The notes: a model not told the origin generated them from the letters alone. A stretch of DNA of 64,000 nucleotides from Eurosta solidaginis (GCF_040869045.1 NC_090322.1:274314662-274378661); one strand, 5' to 3'. Shown: positions 1 through 11,057, numbered from the stretch's first letter. A program made the numbers and translations.

Positions 1-7
1 TTTGAAC

Positions 8-300
8 CAGGGATGGGCGTTATCAACAAATTTGAATAACCATTGACGAAAAAATAAAAAATAAATTTATTCAAGAAAACTTGAGTGATGAATAACATGT
101 TTTTTTTTATTCAAGCATTTCTTGAATAAAGAATAACATTTTCTCGTTATTCAAAATATTCTGATTGATGATAACCGCTCATTCTTATTTTTGCAAAATT
201 TGAATAAAGAGTTGAGTTATTATTCCTTATTTACAAAATATGGAATAACAATAAAATTTTAGTTTTTATTCAGTTATCCAAAAATAAAAAAATAAACCAT
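8..300. mobile_element. Possible hAT-type element end with subterminal repeats
   Basis: The sequence CAGGGATGGGCG begins at base 8 and looks like a hAT terminal inverted repeat, because it shares CAGGGATG with the 3' end of the 591-bp MITE found elsewhere in this window. It is followed by about 250 bp of AT-rich DNA in which TTATTCAAG/CTTGAATAA-type words recur in both orientations, as subterminal transposase-binding repeats do in hAT elements. I found no matching right end, and the left target duplication would lie outside the window, so the element may be truncated. The following 300-640 bp is AT-rich and unassigned. Confidence 0.4.
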
Positions 301-639
301 CGAGATGCCCTGAAAATATACCCATATGCGTAAACAGTTCGTGTGTAGTTCTGAAGCTTCTTAGGGTAATATTGAGATGATTTTGGGGAGTATTCGTGGG
401 GTTTTTTGGGGGCGGTTGATGGATAATTTCTGGGACACCCTGCGGATCCTCCCGGGGCCTATTGGGGTCCAGTCCAGGGGCTCCCGCGCGATCCTTCTAG
501 GGTTCACCAAATAGTCAGGCCATTACACTGATACTATTAATTTTATGTGTTACATTTATTTTGATATTTTTTAAATTTTAATAAAGTTGAATTTTCAAAA
601 ACAAATTGTTGTATGTTATATGACTAGTTTAGTAGAATA

Positions 640-2402
640 TTAGTGACAATTAAAAAATAAATGTCGTCGTAGACTAAAAGAAATGGTAAATTCGTAATGC
701 CAAAATATATATATTTTGGAGTGAAAAAAAGATACAGTATGGTGGTTTAGATAATCACTAATCACACAGAAAGTTTGTGTCTTAAGTACGCCGTCTTCTT
801 TAAAATATATCACAAAAGGGTGAAGAGTAGCTTGATTTTTTTGTCCAATGAAACGCTTGCACCTCATCTTGTACCATAAACGAATAATTCTCAGAAAAGT
901 CAACTAATGTTATCCACTCTGTATTATCTTTAAAATTTTCCTTGAAATTCTTTAGGTACTCAGATTGTTTATTTGAAATAAAATGATGAGCGTTTAAAGC
1001 TATTAACTGTTCCTTGAATTTCTCAATTGTTTTTACTACAGTTACCAAATTGCAGCGATCAGTAGTTACCCATTGTTTAAAATGTATTTCAGATGAAAGT
1101 TCACATTCGTCGCATATGTCAGAATCAATAACATCAGTGCCTGGACATATTGTACAACGAGATAACATACAATCTTCACGCGATTAATCACAAACTATTT
1201 TCTTAAGTAATTCTTTGTATGTTTTATTAGCCTTGCACGCCATCAACATCAACTTCATATTTTGATGGATCAAAACAACACACACTGAACGTGTGCCACT
1301 TGCCCCAGCTAATATACAGTTCTTCGGACGCAGTGAAACAAATGACGAGAATCCTATCTTTAGCAGTGGATGTATTTGTTTAAATTTTTCATATATTTCT
1401 TTAAGATTTAATAGGATCAAACGTTTTTGTTCCTTAGACCTTACATTATTATCGTCACGTACAGTTATACAATCTCTTTGTCCCGACATTAATCTACTTA
1501 TTTCATCATCTTCATACAATTGTTTCACTTTTCAACTGCTGATGGCCACTCTCTTTTTTTGGAGGCTTCCCTAATACTCCGCTCCTTTCTCTAATTTTTT
1601 TAGCATTTTTGATGAGATATTCACTACACCCAAATTCTGTCTTTATTTTTGAAATTGTCCACTTCCTTGGTAATAAAGTTAAAATTTGATATTTTTCATC
1701 GAACGTTGACGAAGCCTTAAATTTACTTTTCATTTCTTCAATCAACTCCAAATAGTTTAAATTGTGACAATCATAGTCACTAGCCTTCACCTTTTCTTCA
1801 CATCTAACGACGTCAAAAGATGATTGTAACTTGTTTCGTATCTTCCTTGATATTTGATACACTTTTTCATCGATTATTCGTTTTCTTTGGGGCATACTTA
1901 ATTTTTGAATTGGCGGAATTGGTGATTCCTCGAGAATTGAACATATTTTGTTCAGTGAATTTAGTGCCTCATATGGAGGTTCAAATGACACTTCCCAATT
2001 AATGTCTTGAAAATGTGCTTTGCTAAAGTTTTCAATGCAGCGTGAGCAAATTGCTCGTCCCGGTATGGGATTCAAAATTTCATTTTTTTTCACAAAATGT
2101 TATGGTAATTTCTCTAATTGACTTTTTAATAGCAGTTTTATGGATATTCAATGGATCACAGCATTGTTTTCCAAACAAAAAAAATAGTTATCGACATATT
2201 TTTTATGATGATAGGTACAGATATTATTAAAACAAACTGCTTGAATTCGTTTCATTAATAAGTAATTATCGCTTTCACTTATATCATCACTAATTAATTC
2301 CGACGACCGTAAAAATTTTAGTTTATGGAAATTTTCTTGCAGCAATAAACCGATTGAGCACTCCATATTATATATAGCAGAAAACACGATTCCGAAAACC
2401 AC
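640..2402 (-). pseudogene. Broken gene of an uncharacterised arthropod protein family (transposon-like)
   Basis: Four minus-strand reading frames join in order (2402-2148, 2093-1512, 1528-1184, 1168-800) and run on into a fifth at 903-640. Together they match a family I recall from aphid, hydra and other genomes, with motifs LRPKNCILAGASGT, CTICPG, a TTDRC stretch, DFSENYSF and QATLHPFVIYF. The function is unknown. The D-x-x-E-N-Y motif could belong to a DDE-type nuclease fold, which would make this a transposase relative (inference). The frame is lost near 2177 (T/A run), near 2083 (run of eight A), near 1520 and near 838 (run of seven A), and there is an in-frame TAA at 1184-1186. The 3' part seen in relatives, beyond the CVISD motif, is missing or degenerate. 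The N-terminal part (2171-2402) is also present in the tandem duplicate at 3200-3431. Confidence 0.6.
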
Positions 2403-2485
2403 AGAAATTAACGAAAAATACGCGAATTATTCAAAACCGCTATGTTTGTAATTTTTTTTAAATTTGACAGTGTTTAAGTTAAAAC

Positions 2486-3076
2486 CAGGCATGCTTAACC
2501 AACGAAACGATATCATTTCGTTACGATAATCAACGTTAATAAACGAAACGAAGTCATTTCGTTTCGTTTATTAACGTTAAGATCGTCAAATTAACGAAAT
2601 GATTTCGTTTCGTTTTCTGCCATATCAAAACGAAATCAAATCGTTTATGTTGATTATTAATTTCAAACTATGCTGGCAAAGCTGATTGATGGCGGAGTCA
2701 TTAAAGGTGAAAGCATTATCCAAGCTGATTGCAACTTTTCTCATGAATTTTGACAGTACGAACATTTCTCAGAGTATTTTTGACATTACCACCAACGAAT
2801 TACACAAACAAATTACATAGAGTTTGTGTGTGTATGTGCGCTCGTTGTTGCCACCTTACGGCTTCACCATGGCTATAGCATTGCCAGCACAATTCAAACA
2901 TAAAGTATCACGTTTTCGTTAACGTTTTTAACGTTAACGAAAGCTTTTCGTTTCGGTTAAAAACGAGATACAATTTATCTTGATAATTTCTTTATCGATA
3001 ATATTTCGAAGTGTTTCAACGGAAACGGTGGAAATTTTTTGATAAACGATTAGCTTAACGTTAAGGTGCATCCCTG
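2486..3076 (+). mobile_element. 591-bp hAT MITE, copy 1
   Basis: The element starts CAGGCATGCTTAACC, ends GTGCATCCCTG and is flanked by the 8-bp duplication GTTAAAAC (2478-2485 and 3077-3084). The 8-bp duplication and the CAG...CTG ends are the hAT signature. Both ends are packed with AACGAAACGA/TCGTTTCGTT words in both orientations, plausibly transposase-binding sites. It encodes no transposase, so it must be mobilised in trans. A 21-bp-arm palindrome lies at 2532-2578 with centre GTCAT. Confidence 0.92.
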
Positions 3077-3514
3077 GTTAAAACAAAGTATACAAGTTGA
3101 GAAATTACTTGATACAAGCACTTTTTTAGTCCTTATTTATTGACAATTACCCTAATGTGCATACATAAATAAGTGGTCACATGTCAAAACATACTAAGTC
3201 CAAACAAAAAAAATAGTTATCGACATATTTTTTATGATGATAGGTACAGATATTATTAAAACAAACTGCTTGAATTCGTTTCATTAATAAGTAATTATCG
3301 CTTTCACTTATATCATCACTAATTAATTCCGACGACCGTAAAAATTTTAGTTTATGGAAATTTTCTTGCAGCAATAAACCGATTGAGCACTCCATATTAT
3401 ATATAGCAGAAAACACGATTCCGAAAACCACAGAAATTAACGAAAAATACGCGAATTATTCAAAACCGCTATGTTTGTAATTTTTTTTAAATTTGACAGT
3501 GTTTAAGTTAAAAC

Positions 3515-4105
3515 CAGGCATGCTTAACCAACGAAACGATATCATTTCGTTACGATAATCAACGTTAATAAACGAAACGAAGTCATTTCGTTTCGTTTAT
3601 TAACGTTAAGATCGTCAAATTAACGAAATGATTTCGTTTCGTTTTCTGCCATATCAAAACGAAATCAAATCGTTTATGTTGATTATTAATTTCAAACTAT
3701 GCTGGCAAAGCTGATTGATGGCGGAGTCATTAAAGGTGAAAGCATTATCCAAGCTGATTGCAACTTTTCTCATGAATTTTGACAGTACGAACATTTCTCA
3801 GAGTATTTTTGACATTACCACCAACGAATTACACAAACAAATTACATAGAGTTTGTGTGTGTATGTGCGCTCGTTGTTGCCACCTTACGGCTTCACCATG
3901 GCTATAGCATTGCCAGCACAATTCAAACATAAAGTATCACGTTTTCGTTAACGTTTTTAACGTTAACGAAAGCTTTTCGTTTCGGTTAAAAACGAGATAC
4001 AATTTATCTTGATAATTTCTTTATCGATAATATTTCGAAGTGTTTCAACGGAAACGGTGGAAATTTTTTGATAAACGATTAGCTTAACGTTAAGGTGCAT
4101 CCCTG
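3515..4105 (+). mobile_element. 591-bp hAT MITE, copy 2 (inside tandem duplicate)
   Basis: This is the copy carried along in the second unit of the 1029-bp tandem duplication. It has the same ends, the same GTTAAAAC flanks and the same palindrome centre (GTCAT at 3582-3586) as copy 1, so it is not an independent insertion. Confidence 0.9.
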
Positions 4106-4328
4106 GTTAAAACAAAGTATACAAGTTGAGAAATTACTTGATACAAGCACTTTTTTAGTCCTTATTTATTGACAATTACCCTAATGTGCATACATAAATA
4201 AGTGGTCACATGTCAAAACATACTAAGTCGACTTAAAAAATTAGACCAATCGAAATATTAACCTGTGATTTCAAATGACAAAACTGATTCACAACATAAC
4301 CAGAACCGAAAATTAGTGTCTCTTTATG

Positions 4329-4549
4329 TTTGTAAATTGTCGGGCTCGAGGCCATACAATATTAAATAACACACAAAGAAAACTTTTTATTTGTACCAGA
4401 TCGACATCCAACGATTCCTGAAGATGACTTCTAATTGAAGTCGAAATATCGATAAATAAAAAAACGACAATATATAACATATACAAATAAAAAGTTTTCT
4501 TTGTGTGTTATTTAATATTATATGGCCTCGAGCTCGACAAATTACAAAC
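4329..4549. repeat. Foldback repeat with about 60-66-bp inverted arms
   Basis: The left arm (4329-4397) reads through GGCTCGAGGCCATA and AACACACAAAGAAAAC. The right arm (4492-4549) is its near-perfect reverse complement. The loop of about 95 bp (4398-4491) contains the hammerhead-like core annotated separately. Transcription from either side would give a long hairpin with the ribozyme-like fold in the loop. No coding capacity and no clear target duplication were seen. Confidence 0.75.
4418..4446 (+). ncRNA. Hammerhead-ribozyme-like core in foldback loop
   Basis: CTGAAGA (4418-4424) fits the hammerhead CUGANGA box. It is followed by one unpaired T, a perfect 6-bp stem GACTTC/GAAGTC (4426-4431 with 4437-4442) closed by a five-base loop, then GAAA (4443-4446). 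Stems I and III and the cleavage position are not obvious. The same layout, including the extra unpaired base, occurs in both Penelope-like elements nearby, and Penelope-like elements are known to carry hammerhead motifs. Activity is not shown. Confidence 0.4.
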
Positions 4550-5144
4550 CTTTTTACAAATTAAAGGCCAAAAAACCAACAAAAAAATAGTGTCTCTTTA
4601 TTTAATAGAACTTTATATAAAATGAGTTTTGAAACACAGTTCGTATAAATTAGTTTGAAAAAAAAAAATTTGTAAGATTATGCCTTACAAAATCGATCCG
4701 CAGAGGCCCTTAGTATGAAAATAACGAAACGAAATGTTGAGGTATTAAAAGCTAAAGGTCAGGACTGGAGTCCATGAGAAATTCGTATTTTTATCTCTTG
4801 AGAAACACGTTCGTTTTAGAGCCTGAAAACGCGATTTTTGAAAACTTACAAATTTCGAGAAAATAATACATCTATAAGGAGTGGGTTTTTTGGCCGATGG
4901 ATGAGTTATTTTCTTCTAGGATATGAACCCTTAATTTCTGAAAAAATTTGAGTGGCTACTTGAAGCAATGAAGACGCCAGAGCCAGCTAAAATTTACAAA
5001 AAAAGGATAACAATTACGTATTTTCAGTACCAGGTTTTTAATTCTAGATACTCGCCATATGATTTATTATTTATTTTTAAACAAAATACTATCTTTATTA
5101 TATTTATTTGCTGACCACTTTATGGATTTTTTTTATAAATGTTA
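4550..5144. other. Unassigned AT-rich stretch
   Basis: I see no coding region, structural RNA or recognisable element between the foldback repeat and the MITE target site. The text is AT-rich with short homopolymers. Confidence 0.5.
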
Positions 5145-5690
5145 TACTGTTTTCACACAGAAACTTAATGATCTCATTTCACCTGCTAATGAAATCGTAA
5201 ATTTTTTGCTTTCACACAGAAGTAACTGCTCGATTAGTATGAAGGATGAGACAGACAATCATGGCGGAACGATACAAGGAGGAAGCATGGTGACATACCT
5301 ACAAACAAAAAAAATCCCATGTACTTGTAAATTCGATGGACAAATGTCAAAATCGTACTGCGCCGGTAGTTGATGTATCAAATCAAATAAAAAAGGTTAT
5401 AATCAGCTGTTCGATGCGGCCACCTTGTACCGTTCCGCTATGCAGACAATGACATTTGCTTTGACAAATGACATTTTTAAGCACTGACCACACCAAAAAC
5501 TAAGAAGCGGAAACGGAAGCGGAACGCTACCAACAGAGTTGCATTGTGATTTTGACTTCATTAGGCATTCGATTAGCTACTAATGAAATAATAATAGATT
5601 CGAATTTTGTAGGGAAGATTGAGCTCAATAAGCGTCTTAATGTAGAAAATTGCCTTTATTATTCAATAAGCCGTCTGTGTGAAAATAGTA
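5145..5690. mobile_element. PIF/Harbinger-like MITE, short copy (546 bp)
   Basis: The ends are TACTGTTTTCACACAGA and, read inward from the right, TACTATTTTCACACAGA. The flanks are the 3-bp duplication TTA (5142-5144 and 5691-5693). A 3-bp TWA duplication is typical of PIF/Harbinger elements. A second, longer copy lies at 49285-50534 with TAA flanks. No transposase is encoded; the open frame across the left half appears to be chance. Confidence 0.85.
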
Positions 5691-5775
5691 TTAGTTTTTT
5701 AATAAGCTGATGCGGTCTGATGTGCGCTAGTGCAAGAAAAAAAGGATACGCTTTTTCTCCACTTAACTCCCTACG

Positions 5776-5802
5776 TTTCTCCAATATCCTTGGCATCCTC
5801 AG
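5776..5802 (-). ncRNA. Hammerhead-like motif, minus Penelope-like copy
   Basis: On the minus strand CTGAGGA (5802-5796) is followed by TGCC, an AAGGATATT loop, GGA and GAAA (5779-5776). It corresponds to the motif at 10144-10170 but the last base of stem II has changed (GGA instead of GGC), which should weaken the stem. Confidence 0.35.
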
Positions 5803-6239
5803 GGGCAGGATCTTTATTTTATAAGACACAAACAATGATAATACATAAGAGACAATATCATAAAAACATGTATAAGTGTCACTTACATTGAAAAGTTGGA
5901 AAAAATGTATAATCTAAAAACATTAAACAATAACAAAAATTTTTTTTAAATTTGAGCCACATAACATAATTTATCTGTACCATCAATGTCAGGTACATTT
6001 GTCAGACTGATTTGTTATCATAAACATAACAAATAGGCTGCCGCGATTTCGTCGCTATCTTCCTTTTTGTTTATTGTTTTTTCTCTGTTTTTCAAAATAT
6101 GTAGGCTCTCCAGTGTATATCTTGTTCTCTCTCTTTTCTCTGTGTCTAAAATTCTGGCGTTTTGTATATCAGCTGTATGCGCATGTGTCAGTATATGTTG
6201 CGCAAGAGCTGTACCGCTTTTGGTTCTTCTTATATCCCA

Positions 6240-8035
6240 TTAGTGTTCTTGTAATCGCACGCCTAGTGGTCTTTTTGTCGTTCCAATGTATATTTTGTTG
6301 CAGTCGTTGTTCTCTCCTCCGTTGCATTTAATTTCGTATATGACATTGTTTCTATGTTGTGATTCTATTTTGATTTTGGTTTTGGTGTATACAGTTGAGA
6401 GTGTGCAATTTGATTTGAACGCCAGAGATATGTCTTGTTTGTGTTCTTTTAAGTTTTTGTTTAGCTCTTCTGAGAATTTTGGAATATATGTGATGCTGTG
6501 GTATCGTTTTGTCTCATTTGTTGTTTGTGAAAGGGTTATTTGTTTGGACTTATTATTCATTTCTTTGGTTTTTGTTCAATGAGGGTATTTACTAAATGAC
6601 GCGGGTAGTTATTATTTATAAGCACTTTGCAAATTTTTTCCTTGTTCGATTCCGTAAATTGTTAATGGCTAAGGGTTAAAACTTTATTTATCATATTTTT
6701 AGCTGTATTGATTTTGTATTTTTTCGGCTGGGCTGAGAGAAAATTGATTATTCTGCCTGACGCTATAGGTTTCGAGTACCAATTGAGAAAAATTTCATTG
6801 TTGTTTCTGTGTATAAGGACATCCAAAAACGGGATCTTTTGGTTTTCTTCTTTTTCCATAGTAAACTGTAATTTGTTATGATACTGGTTGAAAGTGTTCA
6901 GAATAACCTCAACGTCGCTTTGTTTTACAATAGCAAAAATGTCGTCTACATATTTTACTATAAACTTTATATTTATGTTGTGAAGTTTCTTTAATTGTAA
7001 AATGGTGGCATCGAGTAAATCGTCCATGATTCCGTCCACTATTGTCGGAGATAGGGGGTTGCCCATGGGCATTCCAAAGCTTTGCGTATAAGTTTTGTTA
7101 TCGTACATGAAATAGTTATTGTCCTTCAGACAGAAGTTCAGTATTTCCAGAAACTTATTTCTCGGTATGTTTGTTTGGATCTGATGAAACTTACTCATTA
7201 TGATTTTGATAGCAAGATATGTGGGTAAGTTAGTGAATAATGACACCACATCGAAGGATACCAATAAGTCGTCTTCGCATATTTCAACCTTCTCCAACCT
7301 ATCTTTGAGTCTAAAAGAGTTTTTTATATTGTACTCGTCCGAAATTAGGTCGTTCAGCAATTTTCCAACAAATTTGGACAAACCATAGCAGGGAACATTG
7401 ACCGAGGATGCTATTGAACGTAGAGGTAGATCCGGCTTATAAGTTTTCGGTAAGCCGTACAGTCGTGGCGCATTAGGTGCTGTGCATGTAAGCTGCTGTT
7501 TGTCTTTAAAGTTAATTAGTTTGCTTTTGTAGAGTTCGTCGACGATATTGTTGTTCTGTTTCTGTAGCTTGTTAGTTGGGTCAGTTCGGGCTACTCTATA
7601 AGTGGTTTTGTCTCCAAGCAACTTATTCATTTTCTCCCTGTAATCAGCTTTGTACATGACCGCTGTTTTGTTTCCTTTGTCGGAATCCGTTATGATAATA
7701 TCATTTTTGTATTGTTTTAAAAAGCTTTTTGTTTTATTGAACGTTGCGACTATAAATTTGTCTACTGGGTTGTGCTTTATGTTACGTCTGTATTGATTTA
7801 TTCTGCTGCTTAGGCGACATCTCTCCATTTCTTTCGTTCTCTCATCCTCAATTTGTTGTGTGCCTTGCTCAATCTCAGCTATGATCTTTAGCGGTTTAAA
7901 GGTGGTATTAGTAGTTGGTAGTGTAAATTTCTTACCAAGAGAGAGCAACCATTTAACGTCCTCCGGAAATTGAATGTCAGTTTTGTTGATAAAACAATTG
8001 TTGTTCATACATATACCTAAAGATTGCAGTTGTAT
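6240..8035 (-). pseudogene. Penelope-type reverse transcriptase plus GIY-YIG endonuclease, broken
   Basis: The protein would copy the element's RNA at a nick made by its GIY-YIG endonuclease. The reverse transcriptase part (about 8035-6662) has the Penelope landmarks LYGLPKTYK, FDVVSLFTNLP, GMPMGNPLSP and the catalytic YVDD. The endonuclease part (6560-6240) has VIYEIKC and KIYIGTTKRPLGVRLQEH. Three lesions are visible when compared with the plus copy: a TAA where the partner has GAA just after LTLSH, a one-base loss in an A run near 6577, and a TAA after LQEH that removes the endonuclease C-terminus. The first 25 or so residues of the open frame are read from the partner element across the junction. 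Confidence 0.85.
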
Positions 8036-8040
8036 TTGTA

Positions 8041-9927
8041 CTACTAATACCACCTTTAAACCGCTAAAGATCATAGCTGAGATTGAGCAAGTCATACAAC
8101 AAATTGAGGATGAGAGAACGAAAGAAATGGAGAGATGTCGCCTAAGCAGCAGAATAAATCAATACAGACGTAACATAAAGCACAACCCAGTAGACAAATT
8201 TATAGTCGCAACGTTCAATAAAACAAAAAGCTTTTTAAAACAATACAAAAATGATATTATCATAACGGATTCCGACAAAGGAAACAAAACAGTGGTCATG
8301 TACAAAGCTGATTACAGGGAGAAAATGAATAAGTTGCTTGGAGACAAAAGCACTTATAGAGTAGCCCGAACTGACCCAACTAACAAGCTACAGAAACAGA
8401 ACAACAATATCGTCGACGAACTCTACAAAAGCAAACTAATTAACTTTAAAGACAAACAGCAACTTACATGCACAGCACCTAATGCGCCACGACTGTACGG
8501 CTTACCGAAAACTTATAAGCCGGATCTACCTCTAGGTCCAATAGCATCCTCGGTCAATGTTCCCTGCTATGGTTTGTCCAAATTTGTTGGAAAATTGCTG
8601 AACGACTTAATTTCGGACGAGTACAATATAAAAAACTCGTTTAGACTCAAAGATAGGTTGGAGAAGGTTGAAATATGCGAAGACGACTTATTGGTATCCT
8701 TCGATGTGGTGTCATTATTCACTAACTTACCCACATATCTTGCTATCAAAATCATAATGAGTAAGTTTCATCAGATCCAAACAAACATACCGAGAAATAA
8801 GTTTCTGGAAATACTGAACTTCTGTCTGAAGGAGAATAACTATTTCATGTACGATAACAAAACTTATACGCAAAGCTTTGGAATGCCCATGGGCAACCCC
8901 CTATCTCCGACAATAGCGGACGTAATCATGGACGATTTACTCGATGCCACGATTTTACAATTAAAGAAACTTCACAACATAAATATAAAGTTTATAGTAA
9001 AATATGTAGACGACATTTTTGCTATTGTAAAACAAAGCGACGTTGAGGTTATTCTGAACACTTTCAACCAGTATCATAACAAATTACAGTTTACTATGGA
9101 AAAAGAAGAAAACCAAAAGATCCCGTTTTTTGATGTCCTTATACACAGAAACAACAATGAAATTTTTCTCAAATGGTACACGAAACCTATAGCGTCAGGC
9201 AGAATAATCAATTTTCTCTCAGCCCAGCCGAAAAATACAAAATCAATACAGCCAAAAATATGATAAATAAAGTTTTAACCCTTAGCCATGAACAATTTAC
9301 GGAATCGAACAAGGAAAAAATTTGCAAAGTGCTTATATATAATAACTACCCGCGTCATTTAGTAAATACCCTCATTGAACAAAAAACCAAAGAAATGAAT
9401 AATAAGTCCAAACAAATAACCCTTTCGCAAACAACAAATGAGACAAAACGATACCACAGCATCACATATATTCCAAAATTCTCAGAAGAGCTAAACAAAA
9501 ACTTAAAAGAACAAACAAGACATATCACAAATCAAATTGCACACTCTCAACTGTATACACCAAAACGAAAAGCAAAATAGAATCACAACATAGAAACAAT
9601 GTCATATACGAAATTAAATGCAACGGAGGAGAGAACAACGACTGCAACAAAATATACATTGGAACGACAAAAAGACCACTAGGAGTGCGATTACAAGAAC
9701 ACGAATCGGATATAAGAAGAACCAAAAGCGGTACAGCTCTTGCGCAACATATACTGACACATGCGCATACAGCTGATATACAAAACGCCAGAATTTTAGA
9801 CACAGAGAAAAAAGAGAGAACAAGATATACACTGGAGAGCCTACATATTTTGAAAAACAGAGAAAAAACAATAAACAAAAAGGAAGATAGCGACGAAATC
9901 GCGGCAGCATATTTGTTATGTTTATGA
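8041..9927 (+). pseudogene. Penelope-type reverse transcriptase plus GIY-YIG endonuclease, broken
   Basis: The same protein as in the minus copy, with LYGLPKTYK, FDVVSLFTNLP, GMPMGNPLSP and YVDD intact in the frame ending at 9263. A one-base deletion in an A run near 9235 (five A against six in the partner) shifts the frame into 9173-9580, and a small deletion near 9512-9530 breaks the linker before the endonuclease. The GIY-YIG domain itself (about 9600-9927) is complete here, including IYIGTTKRP and the downstream arginine/glutamate-rich region, with its natural stop at the TGA ending at 9927. The lesions differ from those in the minus copy. Confidence 0.85.
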
Positions 9928-10143
9928 TAACAAATCAGTCTGACAAATGTACCTGACATTGATGGTACAGATAAATTATGTTATGTGACTCAAATTTAAA
10001 AAATGTTTTTGTTATCGTTTAATGTTTTTAGATTATACATTTTTTCCAACTTCTCAATGTAAGTGACACTTATACATGTTTTTATGATATTGTCTCTTAT
10101 GTATTATCTTTGTTTGTGTCTTATAAAATACAAGATTCTGCCC

Positions 10144-10170
10144 CTGAGGATGCCAAGGAGATTGGCGAAA
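10144..10170 (+). ncRNA. Hammerhead-like motif, plus Penelope-like copy
   Basis: CTGAGGA (10144-10150), then one unpaired T, GCC, a nine-base loop, GGC and GAAA (10167-10170). This matches the CUGANGA...GAAA core with a 3-bp stem II. It sits in the 3' non-coding region, just upstream of a block shared with the inverted partner. Hammerhead motifs are an established feature of Penelope-like elements, but the extra base in stem II makes activity uncertain. Confidence 0.5.
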
Positions 10171-10253
10171 TGTAGGGAGTTAAGTGGAGAAAAAGCGTAT
10201 CTTTTTTTCTTGCACTAGCGCACATCAGACCGCATCAGCTTATTAAAAAACTA

Positions 10254-11057
10254 ACAAATACTATCTTTTACCTTTAAAACGCCATATCGAATGTAAGGAT
10301 ATCTCTAATAGAAACATTTTACAGCTATAATAGGGTAAGCCTAAAAATTACGTTTTTCAAACTTCGAAATTCGACCAGTCCGAAACCAGTGGTTATAAAA
10401 ATTAATTGTGTGTCAATTTGTTCCTTTAGGACCCCAAAGAAGTGTCCCTCAAAGTTTGAGCGAAATCCGAGACTAGCCAGCTTTTTGAATTAGACGTTTT
10501 CATATGGATTGATTCAGATATTGTATTGTAATAGTAGAGATTTTAATTTTATAATTGTTTTATTTTTGTGCACTATTGTATTAAAAATTTAAAGATTCTT
10601 GTTCAAATAATTTATTGATGTTGAAGCGAAAATTTTGCATATAAACTATTTTGTAAATAATAGTCTTTATTTTAGTCAAAATTCTTTTAGATGTTTTTAC
10701 ACTATACAAATTTTTAGTTTATTTAAGAATATGTTTCTGATATTCAAATTTCTATATAAAATAGTCTTTGAGTTTTAAACTAATCACTGCCTTAATGATC
10801 TGGCTTTTCTTTAATCACATTTCCGTATCATTGTGTAGGCACATGTATGTAATAATTATAGTCACATTAACATTTATAATTCACTAGTTCTGCATTTAAC
10901 AACGTTAATTTAAGTCCAAATTCGTTGTACAAGTATGCACGTTCAAATAATTTTAGGTCCGTTGATGGGATCGCCAATATAGTTTAAATAAAACTATTTA
11001 TTTTAAAAAATAATTATACTTTATTTCAAAAGTCGTATTTGTTGAACTCCAAAAAAT

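Larger units (their letters stand above)
2171..4228. repeat. 1029-bp tandem duplication (2171-3199 and 3200-4228)
   Basis: The block starting CCAAACAAAA at 2171 starts again at 3200, and both copies end in ATACTAAGT. Offsets stay at 1029 throughout and I saw no difference between the copies. Each carries the N-terminal piece of the broken gene and one 591-bp hAT MITE with the same target duplication, so the duplication happened after the MITE inserted. Either it is very recent or it is an assembly artefact. Confidence 0.92.
5692..8038 (-). mobile_element. Penelope-like element, minus-strand copy
   Basis: This is the left arm of a 4.5-kb head-to-head pair. The order along the minus strand is a 5' region reaching about 8038, reverse transcriptase, GIY-YIG endonuclease, then a 3' non-coding region with the hammerhead-like motif, ending near AATAAGCTGATGCGG. 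The plus-strand partner starts within a few bases of its 5' end. Inverted 5'-truncated pairs of this kind are common for Penelope insertions. Confidence 0.88.
8041..10253 (+). mobile_element. Penelope-like element, plus-strand copy
   Basis: This is the right arm of the head-to-head pair, 5'-truncated relative to the minus copy (it begins at TACTAATACCACC). It runs through reverse transcriptase, GIY-YIG and the 3' non-coding region and ends at CATCAGCTTATTAAAAAACT, the reverse complement of the left boundary of the pair. Confidence 0.88.
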
